A stretch of DNA of 64,000 nucleotides from assembly GCF_015751765.1 (NCBI RefSeq), contig NZ_JADOTX010000001.1, positions 4,340,001 to 4,404,000 on the forward strand, read 5' to 3'. Source of the stretch: Micromonospora ureilytica (GTDB taxonomy: Bacteria; Actinomycetota; Actinomycetes; Mycobacteriales; Micromonosporaceae). Shown piece by piece: positions 57,521 to 64,000 of the stretch. Made by a program: the position numbers and the translations under genes. The first letter of the stretch is position 1; each line of letters starts with the position of its first letter. The notes beneath the pieces were generated by a model. The model saw only the letters and a list, made by a program, of their open reading frames with translations. It searched no databases and was not told the DNA's origin.

Positions 57521-57670
57521 GGTGCGGGATCGGCTGCGAATAAATGCCGCGTTCGCCCGAAAATTGAGGTAGCTTGACCTTCGCGTTTACCCGCGCATCC
57601 CTCATTCGGACGTGCCACCCCTGCCCGTCCGCGTCCACTTTCACCACTCGTGGAAGGTCCAACGGCGGAC

Positions 57671-60139
57671 ATGGGCGACGGTCTCGTTGACGAGCTCGAA
57701 CGGTACATAGCGGATGCGACGGTCACGGCCGCGCTGCGGGACTGGGCGGCCGGGCGCGACGCCGTCGTCCGCCCCCCGTGCCATTCCAGCCGACGCCGTG
57801 GGCGCAGCGACGCCGAGCTGATTCCGGTGATTGCCGAGCGGCGTGACGGCCGGAACGCCGAGCAGCTGTACGTCAAGGTGCTGCCCGCCGACCAGGCGGC
57901 CGAGGAGGCCGCCCGGCACACCAGGGCTGCCACTCTCGATCCCGGCTTCGCGGAGCGCCACCTGGTCGGCCAGCCGTACCCGCCGTACCCGGTGCGCGAC
58001 GGCCGGTACCTGATGTTCCAGGACATCGCGCACGGCGCCGAGCAGGTCGTTCCGCTGGCCGACGTAGGCGACGACCAGCGCAGGGACGCCTACAAGGCCC
58101 TGCTCGACGAGGTGTGGAACCACTGGTACCGCCAGGGACGGCGAACCAGCCGGACCAGTGTCGGCCGATTCGTGCGACGGGAGCTGACCGACGCAGGGGC
58201 CCGGGACGAGCTGTCCGAAGCCATGAATTCGCTCGGCCTCGGCACCGCCCAAGGCGACTGGCTGCACGACGTAGCGACCGGGGCGGTGCTGCCGCACCCA
58301 CTGCGATTCGTCGAGACCGGTTCGCTCTTCGACGACGACCAGCTCGACCAGCTCTGTGGGGCGTCACACGGCGACCTGCACTCGCGCAACGTCCTCTATG
58401 CCTGCTCCCGCGCCGGACAGGTGCACGTCAAGAAGTTCTGCCTGGTGGACACGGACCGGTTCGCCGTGGACGCGCCGCTCACCCGCGACCAGGCCACCCT
58501 GCTCCTGGACGCCGTCCGCCCGGACGTGGCGAACAGCCCCCGCGGCGTCGACACGGACGCCCTTCGCACCCTGCTGATCGACCCGGAGGAACGCGCTTCG
58601 GACCGGCTGTCCGCGCGGCAGGTCAAGGCGATCAAGGCCAGCTACTCGGTCGGGTTGACGGTGGCCAGGACGGGCAACTGGGGGGTGAGCTGGCGGGCGC
58701 AGTACCTGCTCTCGCTGCTGAGTCAGGCGCTGATCTGCTGCACCTACGAGGACGCCGGCCGCGCCGGGCGGGCCTGGTACTTCCAGCTGGCCGCCTACAC
58801 CGCGCACGCCTATCAGCGTGAGTTCCGCCGCGATGTCGTCCCACCGGCGGGGGCCGGCCTGCCGACTCTGCCGCAGGCCGACCCGCTTCCGCAGCTCGCG
58901 TTTCCGGGCAACGACCAGTCGGCCCGGTTCAACGCGGTCGGACCGCAACCGAGCCAGCAGAACCGGGCTGCCCCGCTGGACCGGCTGCCCTTCGAGCAGA
59001 CGCCTCGCGCGCTGGAGGTGGAGGCACCGGCGCGGCAGCGGGGCCCGGTGCCGATCCCTCCGCGGCAGACCTCGGCCGGCTGGCACGCGCTGCCCCACCG
59101 GACGGCTTCCTCGCCCGTCGCCCGCAGCAGCACGTCGGGTTGGCCCTCGGTGCGGGACGCAGGTCGACGGGTGAATCGGGCGGCCCCACGACACACCGGC
59201 GCCGCCCGGACGACCAGAATTCCGCGGCCGCGCCGACCGGCAGTCGAGGAAGTCGTCCGGGCCCCGACCGCCACCAGCCGGATCAATCGGCTGCCACCGA
59301 AGGTGCGTGCCGTCCTGGCGATCCTGCTCGGTGGGGTGTCACTGACGCCGCTGGTGGTGATCGGCGCTACCGCGATCAGGGGGCGCGACGAGGCCCCTGT
59401 CGTACCGACGACCGAGGCGACACCTGGCACCCACCCGCCGACGGGCAGCACCCCGACGGCCATCGGCAGGTCGGGGCGTCTCACCGATCTCGCGCTGACC
59501 GTGGCCGGCATCGCGCCGACCGCCGCCGCCGGGGCGTACACCGTGTCCTGTCTTCGGGTCTGGGCACCGGCGGACCTCGCGCCCGGGATCGATCGGGACA
59601 GCTACCGGGACGAGACGCTGTGGTGGACGGCGGAGCTGTCCGGCCGCCGGGTCGTCACCCCGGTCACCCACGGACGCCGATCGGCCGCGCCGGAGACGTT
59701 CCGCTATCTCCCGGGCGACCTGTCCGAGATCCCGCCAGCGCCGTCGGTGGACCCGCAGGAGCTGCGGCAACAGCTGGCCGCGCAGCTGGGCGAGCTGCCG
59801 CCGGAGATGCGCACGGCGGCCGGGATGCTGACCGTGGTCGGCCGCATCTTCCGCTACCACCTGCTGAGCCCGGGTCAGATCTCGGCGCTGCTGTTCGAGC
59901 TGGCGGCGACGCCGGGCATCCAGGACCGGGGCGCGTACCCGGATTGGGACGACCGGTCCGGGCTGGCTTTCAGCGCCGACGACGCACAGGACCGCCGGGA
60001 GACGTTGCAGTTCAACCCACTCACCGGCGAGCTGCTCAGCCACCAGACGACCACCGTGGCCGACGAGCAGATCCTCGGGTACGTGCTGTTCCTGGACAAG
60101 GGACGGACCGACCGGACCACCTCGCCCGAGTGCTCGTGA
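57671..60139 (+). CDS. Membrane-anchored APH/kinase-like protein with C-terminal extracytoplasmic domain
   Basis: An 822-residue protein. Residues 1-390 resemble an aminoglycoside-phosphotransferase/kinase fold. A Lys lies in EQLYVKVLP. The catalytic-loop pattern is SHGDLHSRNVLY (HGDxxxxN) near residue 232. The metal Asp is probably in FCLVDTDRF near residue 258. A Pro/Arg/Gln-rich linker (about 390-540) leads to one transmembrane helix (AVLAILLGGVSLTPLVVIGA, about 546-566). The last 250 residues form an outer domain with CLRVWAPADLAPG and QLGELPPEMRTAAGMLTVVGRIF. It could sense an outer signal and phosphorylate or modify a partner. ATG 57671 is chosen; GTG 57650 is possible. The divergent S-4TM gene suggests one system. 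Confidence 0.72.
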   Translation: MGDGLVDELERYIADATVTAALRDWAAGRDAVVRPPCHSSRRRGRSDAELIPVIAERRDGRNAEQLYVKVLPADQAAEEAARHTRAATLDPGFAERHLVGQPYPPYPVRDGRYLMFQDIAHGAEQVVPLADVGDDQRRDAYKALLDEVWNHWYRQGRRTSRTSVGRFVRRELTDAGARDELSEAMNSLGLGTAQGDWLHDVATGAVLPHPLRFVETGSLFDDDQLDQLCGASHGDLHSRNVLYACSRAGQVHVKKFCLVDTDRFAVDAPLTRDQATLLLDAVRPDVANSPRGVDTDALRTLLIDPEERASDRLSARQVKAIKASYSVGLTVARTGNWGVSWRAQYLLSLLSQALICCTYEDAGRAGRAWYFQLAAYTAHAYQREFRRDVVPPAGAGLPTLPQADPLPQLAFPGNDQSARFNAVGPQPSQQNRAAPLDRLPFEQTPRALEVEAPARQRGPVPIPPRQTSAGWHALPHRTASSPVARSSTSGWPSVRDAGRRVNRAAPRHTGAARTTRIPRPRRPAVEEVVRAPTATSRINRLPPKVRAVLAILLGGVSLTPLVVIGATAIRGRDEAPVVPTTEATPGTHPPTGSTPTAIGRSGRLTDLALTVAGIAPTAAAGAYTVSCLRVWAPADLAPGIDRDSYRDETLWWTAELSGRRVVTPVTHGRRSAAPETFRYLPGDLSEIPPAPSVDPQELRQQLAAQLGELPPEMRTAAGMLTVVGRIFRYHLLSPGQISALLFELAATPGIQDRGAYPDWDDRSGLAFSADDAQDRRETLQFNPLTGELLSHQTTTVADEQILGYVLFLDKGRTDRTTSPECS

Positions 60140-60158
60140 GGCGATCACGCCGCGGGGG

Positions 60159-60656
60159 TCATCGGCAGCGGCGGTCCACATAGTTCGGCCAGTTCCGGTA
60201 GGGGGACGCGTCGCTGCGGACCCGGTTGCCCGCCCCGATGTCGAAGAGCCGCGTGTCGTAGTAGTAGAACGACACCGTGCCACTAGCGAGGTTGTAGTGC
60301 GCCGACTCGACCCGGAACTGCCAGTGCCAGGTGGCGAGGCTCTGCCGGCCGCAGTCGGAGAGCCGGCCCCGGGGGTAGCCGTAGTTGGGCCACTCGTAGA
60401 AGCAGTACCAGCCGGAGGGACAGTCGGCGGCGGCCAGCGTCCCGATCGGTCGGCGCAGGGTCACGATGAGCGCCCCGCCGTCGTAGCTGATCTCGTTGTC
60501 GTTGAGCGCCTTCCCACCCGGGTGGGTAGCCAGATAATCCGCTATTTCCTGACTCCCGGCCGCGCCGGCACCGGCCGGACCGGGCGCCGAAAAGACGATC
60601 AGAAGCCAGCAGAGTACGGCCGCGAGCACGGCAACAACGGGACGAGGAATGACCAT
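60159..60656 (-). CDS. Secreted peptidase-inhibitor-I36-like (beta/gamma-crystallin-type) protein
   Basis: A 165-residue exported protein. The signal peptide (to about residue 30, PAGAGA) is followed by YLATHPGGKALNDNEISYDGGALIVTLRRP, which is common in actinobacterial peptidase inhibitor I36 proteins. Then comes CPSGWYCFYEWPNYGYPRGRLSDCG, a short crystallin-like motif with cysteines. The final RSDASPYRNWPNYVDRRC is also typical. Four mature cysteines suggest two disulfides. Streptomyces SMPI is the known metalloproteinase inhibitor of this group; inhibition here is unproven. It is convergent with the kinase-like gene. Confidence 0.8.
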   Translation of the reverse strand: MVIPRPVVAVLAAVLCWLLIVFSAPGPAGAGAAGSQEIADYLATHPGGKALNDNEISYDGGALIVTLRRPIGTLAAADCPSGWYCFYEWPNYGYPRGRLSDCGRQSLATWHWQFRVESAHYNLASGTVSFYYYDTRLFDIGAGNRVRSDASPYRNWPNYVDRRCR

Positions 60657-60858
60657 TCGACACCTCGCGATGTGGGCGCGCAGGGACGGACGGGCGGCAG
60701 CACCGACCAGGTCAACTGGGCGGTGTGCGCGGAGAACCGATGGATACGCCGCTTAGTCAGCGTATTGAGCAGTATTCATTGATCGCCAGGCGAACTCGGT
60801 GCAGAATTTTGACAATGCGCAATTCCGGCGCACCTCGGCCAACGAGTGGGACAGTGCA

Positions 60859-60885
60859 TTGACCTCGATGCATGGCGGTTACGAT
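60859..60885 (+). promoter_or_regulatory. Promoter of the FN3-CBM3 gene, leaderless
   Basis: TTGACC (60859-60864) and TACGAT (60880-60885) are 15 bases apart. TACGAT ends six bases before ATG 60892. Confidence 0.55.
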
Positions 60886-60891
60886 TCGGTC

Positions 60892-61776
60892 ATGTCTGCT
60901 CGCCGTGTCGCCGCCACCGTCGCCCTCGCCGCGCTGGCGAGCCTGCTCGCCGTCAACGCCGCCCGCGCCGACGGCCCGGCGATCAGCACCCCCGGCACCC
61001 CCACTGTGGTGGCCAACGAACCACATCAGCTCACCCTCAGCTGGGCGCCCTCCACCTGGGTCGAGCCCGGCACGGAGCAGCCGATCAACTACGAGGTGCA
61101 GGTGCCGCTGGGGCCGAACACGTACCGCTTCCTCGGCTCCACCACCGACACCACGATCACGCTGACCGACCTCGCACCCGGCACGACGTACCGGATCGCG
61201 GTTGCCGCCCGCGCGCTCGGCGGCTACTCCGACACCTCGCCCACCACCACAGTGCGCACCGCGGCCGGTCGCGCGACGGTCAGCTACCTCAACCTGGACT
61301 GGTCCCCCACGAACAACCAGATCCAGCACCTCCTGAAGGTGACAAACACCGGTACCGCGCCGCTTGACCTGAGCACGGTGCGGGTGCGCTACCACCTGCG
61401 CTTCGAGGGCGCCAACACCTCGCTGGTGCCGAACTGCGACTGGGCCGCGCTGGGTTGTTCCCGGATCCGGCAGACCGTGCAGTTCTTCATCCCGCCGGGC
61501 GGGCCGCCCGGCGGGATGACGACGCCAGCGCCGCCGGGTTACCCGATCCCGGGAACGCCGGTCCCCGGCTGGGTGGAGCTGACCTTCACCGACGGCACGC
61601 TCGCGCCGGGTCAGTCGACCGGGCCGATCCAGCTACGGCATCACCGGCACAGCTGGAGCAACATCGACGAACGCGACGACCCGAGCTGGGCCGCCGCCAC
61701 CGGCAAGTGGACCGAGAACGACCGGATCACGCTGGACGTCGACGAGGTACGCGAATTCGGCGACACCTACTCCTGA
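60892..61776 (+). CDS. Secreted FN3-CBM3 cellulose-binding protein, no catalytic domain
   Basis: A 294-residue exported protein. The signal peptide (residues 1-26) ends NAARA. A fibronectin type III domain covers about 32-125 (PGTPTVVANEPHQLTLSWAP...YEVQV...LTDLAPGTTYRIAVAA). A CBM3-type domain covers about 130-294: NQIQHLLKVTNTGTAPLDLSTVRVRYHL, GWVELTFTDGTLAPGQSTGPIQLR and HSWSNIDERDDPSW. The last block is the cellulose-contact strand of CBM3. Binding to cellulose without cutting suggests adhesion to plant fibre or help to other cellulases. ATG 60892 fits the leaderless promoter. A dispersed palindrome follows. Confidence 0.87.
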   Translation: MSARRVAATVALAALASLLAVNAARADGPAISTPGTPTVVANEPHQLTLSWAPSTWVEPGTEQPINYEVQVPLGPNTYRFLGSTTDTTITLTDLAPGTTYRIAVAARALGGYSDTSPTTTVRTAAGRATVSYLNLDWSPTNNQIQHLLKVTNTGTAPLDLSTVRVRYHLRFEGANTSLVPNCDWAALGCSRIRQTVQFFIPPGGPPGGMTTPAPPGYPIPGTPVPGWVELTFTDGTLAPGQSTGPIQLRHHRHSWSNIDERDDPSWAAATGKWTENDRITLDVDEVREFGDTYS

Positions 61777-61840
61777 CCACTCCCGACCAGGCGCCGGGCG
61801 ACCGGCGTGCCCCAGGTCCGGCCGGCCTTGTCCCGACGAA

Positions 61841-61882
61841 CGTGATGCCTGTGAGTCATCATGATGACTCACAGGCATCACG
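61841..61882. repeat. Dispersed palindrome, copy 3 of 3 (perfect 42 bp)
   Basis: A perfect 42-base palindrome centred at 61861.5, sharing the core GAGTCATCATGATGACTC with copy 2. It lies between the convergent FN3-CBM3 and flavohemoglobin-like genes. Confidence 0.92.
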
Positions 61883-61983
61883 CTTCAAGGGGAACTACTC
61901 CCGACCGTCCGGCGCCCTCCGTGCTGAGCCGTTGGCTCCGCCGCACGGGCGCGGTGTCCCTCACCGCTGCGCAGACAGAGCCA

Positions 61984-63111
61984 TCAGCGGGTGAAGCTGT
62001 CGGGCAGATGGATGCGGCCTGCGGGGATGCCTCGCGCGAGCAGACGTGGCCGCGCACCGGCCAGCATTGCGGGTGGGCCGCAGAGGTAGATGTCCTGGCC
62101 GGGCCGGTGATGGTTGACTGCGATGGTCAGGGCGTCGCCCTGCTCGGCCGGCTCCGCGCAGGGGTCGTCGGAGAGGGCCGGCACGATGGTCAGCCAGTCG
62201 TGGGCGCACTGCAGCTTGTCGAGGGCGATCGCGTCGTACAGGTCGGTGAAGGTGCGCGCGCCGACGATCAGCGTCACCCGCCGACCGTTCGGTGCGGCGG
62301 CGACCTGCTCGACCAGGGCGCGCAGCGGCGCCAGGCCGGTGCCACCGGCGACGAGGAGCAGATCGCTCGTGGTCGCCGGGTCGAGGCTCAGGCCGGTGTC
62401 GCCGGGCGGGCCGAGCCAGAGCAGCTCGCCGGGGCGTACCTCATGGACCAGGCGGTGGGAGACGGTGCCGGCGGGTACGGCGCGGACGTGCAGCTCGACG
62501 GTGCCGTCCGCGCGTGGGGCGTTGGCCGGCGAGAGCCAACGCCAGTGGCCGGGCAGGCGCGGTGTGCAGACCGGCACGGCCTGACCTGGCTGGAAGGGCA
62601 GGCGCCGCCAGGGACGTACCGTCAGGATGGCGATGTCGGGCGACGGCCGGTCATGGCCGATGACCTGGACGTGCCACCAGGCCGGGCCGTTGTCGGCCTG
62701 CGCGGCGGCGCGGCGGATGGCGTGCGTGGCGCGGCACAGGGCACGCTCGGCGGCCGTCGTGAGCTGTGGCGTCCACAGTGGCTGCGCGTGGCGGGCCACG
62801 GTGGCGAGCAGCGCGTCGCCGATGGTGGTGGCGTGCGGGAGCAGGTCGAAATGACGGTACGCGCGGCCGAGCACCAGGAGCAGCGCCGCCCGGCTCGCCG
62901 GGGCGTCGCCGCCGACCAGGAGGCGGCCCAGCGCGGTGAAGAACAGTGGCGCGTCGCGGTGTGGGAGCAACCCGGTTCGGCGGTCTTCGAGGGTGCACCA
63001 GAAGTCGCCGGCGGCCCGCGCGTCGACCGACTCCCAGGCGGCGGCCAGACTCACGCGGGCCGGGTTGTCGTCGTTCACGGCAGGCATGCCGGCTCCAAGT
63101 CGTTGACTCAT
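61984..63111 (-). CDS. Flavohemoglobin-like globin-reductase
   Basis: A 375-residue cytosolic protein. Residues 10-140 are a globin domain with the proximal His probably in GRAYRHFDLLPHATTIGDALLATV. The ferredoxin-reductase-like module follows. The FAD motif is RPWRRLPFQPGQAVPV with no strict RxYS. The NAD-ribose/pyrophosphate motif is LLLVAGGTGLAPLRALV, and the C-terminal IYLCGPPAMLAGA is present. Hmp-type enzymes turn NO into nitrate with O2 and NAD(P)H. The departures from classical Hmp (short globin, altered FAD box) make it a divergent member, so NO dioxygenase activity is probable but unproven. ATG 63111 or 63087. Divergent from a flavoprotein gene. Confidence 0.85.
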   Translation of the reverse strand: MSQRLGAGMPAVNDDNPARVSLAAAWESVDARAAGDFWCTLEDRRTGLLPHRDAPLFFTALGRLLVGGDAPASRAALLLVLGRAYRHFDLLPHATTIGDALLATVARHAQPLWTPQLTTAAERALCRATHAIRRAAAQADNGPAWWHVQVIGHDRPSPDIAILTVRPWRRLPFQPGQAVPVCTPRLPGHWRWLSPANAPRADGTVELHVRAVPAGTVSHRLVHEVRPGELLWLGPPGDTGLSLDPATTSDLLLVAGGTGLAPLRALVEQVAAAPNGRRVTLIVGARTFTDLYDAIALDKLQCAHDWLTIVPALSDDPCAEPAEQGDALTIAVNHHRPGQDIYLCGPPAMLAGARPRLLARGIPAGRIHLPDSFTR

Positions 63112-63196
63112 GGGCTGGCACCGGGGCGGGCGGGAGGAGCTGCGCCGTTGAGGGCCGGCGCAGTTCCGGGACAAGGCACCCGCCCCGGGCCATGCG

Positions 63197-63224
63197 TTGA
63201 CTGTGGCGGCTGACCAGGTACAAC
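63197..63224 (+). promoter_or_regulatory. Candidate upstream promoter of the flavoprotein gene
   Basis: TTGACT (63197-63202) and TACAAC (63219-63224) are 16 bases apart. Confidence 0.4.
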
Positions 63225-63294
63225 GGGATGTCACGGTGATCATCGGCGCTATGCGCGATCGGTATGCGGTCGACGTCGCGGCTGTCGAATCGGG

Positions 63295-63300
63295 CAGACT
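63295..63300 (+). promoter_or_regulatory. -10-like box, leaderless flavoprotein transcript
   Basis: CAGACT, six bases before ATG 63307. Confidence 0.35.
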
Positions 63301-63306
63301 GCGGGC

Positions 63307-63825
63307 ATGACGGAACGCCCGGTGCTGTATCTGGTCGTCTGTGCCGCGGGCCCGGCGGAGCACATCGACGAGCTGGTCGACCTCCTGATCGCCGACGGGT
63401 GGCGGGTGTGCATGATCGTCAGCCCGACCGCGGCGCCGTGGCTCGACCGGGCGTCGTTACAAGACAAGACCGGCTATCTGGTACGCGTGGAGTGGCGGAT
63501 GCCCGGCGACCCCGAGCCGCACCCGCCTGCTGATGTGGTGGTGGCCGCGCCGGTCACGTTCAACACGGTGACGAAGTGGGCGTTGGGCATCAACGACACG
63601 CTGGCGCTCGGCGTCCTCAACGAGTCGCTGGGGGCGGGGTTGCCGATCATTGCGTTTCCGCACGTCAAGGATGAGCTGGCCGCCCATCCGGCGTACGCGG
63701 GTCACCTGGCGGTGCTGCGCGCCGCCGGCGTTATCGTGGCGGACGGGAAGCCGCTGAACTCGGTAAACGGGCGCGGCCGTTGGGGCGTGGTCATCGACGG
63801 GGTGCGCTCGGCTCGGCGGTCTTGA
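63307..63825 (+). CDS. Flavoprotein of the PPC-decarboxylase (Dfp/UbiX-like) fold
   Basis: A 172-residue protein of the Flavoprotein family (CoaC/UbiX fold). LYLVVCAAGPAEHIDELVDLLIADGWRVCMIVSPTA is the N-terminal Rossmann-like part, although the usual GSxA loop is AAGPA. HPPADVVVAAPVTFNTVTKWALGINDTLALGVLNE matches the 'AD..vvaPaT.NT..k.a.GI.D.L' block that binds FMN. The active-site His of CoaC is not obvious. Decarboxylation or flavin-dependent oxidation is expected, but the substrate is unknown. It overlaps the end of the next, convergent gene by about 35 bases. Confidence 0.87.
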   Translation: MTERPVLYLVVCAAGPAEHIDELVDLLIADGWRVCMIVSPTAAPWLDRASLQDKTGYLVRVEWRMPGDPEPHPPADVVVAAPVTFNTVTKWALGINDTLALGVLNESLGAGLPIIAFPHVKDELAAHPAYAGHLAVLRAAGVIVADGKPLNSVNGRGRWGVVIDGVRSARRS

Positions 63826-64000
63826 GGGTGGTCCCCGTCGGCGCTGTCGGGCCGCCGGACCGATGCGCGCGTTTTCGGTAGGCCGACCACCGCTGAGCCG
63901 CATCGAGGAGCGGGCCGTGGTGGGGTGCCGACGCGGCAAGCTGTTTGCGTTGCCAGAGCCGCGTCAGGGCGTCGACGAAGCCAGTCACCGACTGTTCGGG
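63791..64000 (-). CDS. Partial gene, C-terminal end of an unknown protein
   Basis: The minus-strand frame is open to the window edge. It encodes at least 69 residues, including FVDALTRLWQRKQLAASAPHHGPLLDAAQRWSAYRKRAHR in outline, with an amphipathic helical look, then a Pro/Thr/Ser/Arg-rich tail. No family is recognised. GTG 63988 could start a 65-residue protein, but continuation past base 64000 is equally possible. It overlaps the flavoprotein gene tail-to-tail. Confidence 0.35.
   Translation of the reverse strand, partial: PEQSVTGFVDALTRLWQRKQLAASAPHHGPLLDAAQRWSAYRKRAHRSGGPTAPTGTTLKTAEPSAPRR

Noticed and set aside
57456..57662. 68-codon minus-strand frame in the S-4TM/kinase intergenic region
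   Set aside because: It overlaps the start and promoter of the S-4TM gene, contains the AT-rich inverted repeats and resembles no known protein.
63203..63310. 35-codon open frame overlapping the flavoprotein start (ATGA)
   Set aside because: It has no ribosome site and overlaps a likely promoter; there is not enough evidence for a gene.

Overview
The window comes from a very GC-rich actinomycete, most likely Micromonospora or a close relative in the Micromonosporaceae. The grounds are: GTG starts are as common as ATG; many genes appear leaderless, with a TANNNT box 5-7 bases before the start codon; secreted plant-polymer enzymes carry a CebR-type operator; and F420-type PPOX, HesB-like, DrrAB-like and LuxR two-component families are all present. 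No rRNA, tRNA, CRISPR array, transposase or integrase was found. This is chromosome with a few accessory patches.

Layout. 1-8.8 kb: the end of an MFS transporter, cytochrome c oxidase subunit I (ctaD), an FAD monooxygenase, a secreted GH12-CBM2 endoglucanase behind a CebR-like operator, a frame-disrupted secreted amidase, an aldo/keto reductase and threonine synthase. 8.8-19 kb: a secreted pectate lyase, a GH15 glycosidase with a small cupin, a sulfotransferase divergent from a beta-family protein, a cysteine-free HesB-like protein, a flavoprotein monooxygenase divergent from an aquaporin, and a PBP4-type D-Ala-D-Ala carboxypeptidase. 19-26.9 kb: accessory material with two paralogous CRND/PCRLHRWG proteins, a membrane-anchored unknown, a pentapeptide-repeat protein, a class C serine hydrolase, a PPOX enzyme, a caspase-like unknown, an M15 peptidase and a DUF234-type AAA ATPase.

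27-38.3 kb holds two 'two-component system plus ABC transporter' modules: a NarL-type system divergent from a DrrA-like ATPase and permease, and a MacB/FtsX-type exporter divergent from a second NarL-type system. 38.3-49 kb is mostly small oxidoreductases with dedicated regulators: a serine hydrolase facing LysR, an XRE/MmyB-type regulator facing an SDR, and an aldo/keto reductase behind a textbook MerR-type promoter. An FMN reductase-DrrAB cluster follows. 49-64 kb: a 1109-residue AAA regulator-like ATPase, an HTH-DUF4180 pair, an OGG-fold protein, a DUF1963 protein, a secreted protein of three 88-residue repeats, a probable S-4TM pore-forming effector divergent from a membrane-anchored kinase-like protein, an I36-like secreted protein, an FN3-CBM3 cellulose-binding protein, a flavohemoglobin-like reductase and a flavoprotein.

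The most striking items are the S-4TM/kinase pair (56.5-60.1 kb), the caspase-like protein (23.1-23.8 kb), and a three-copy family of 42-52 bp palindromes. Each palindrome lies between convergent genes and its arms co-vary. Protein functions are inferred from motifs read by eye. No database search was possible.
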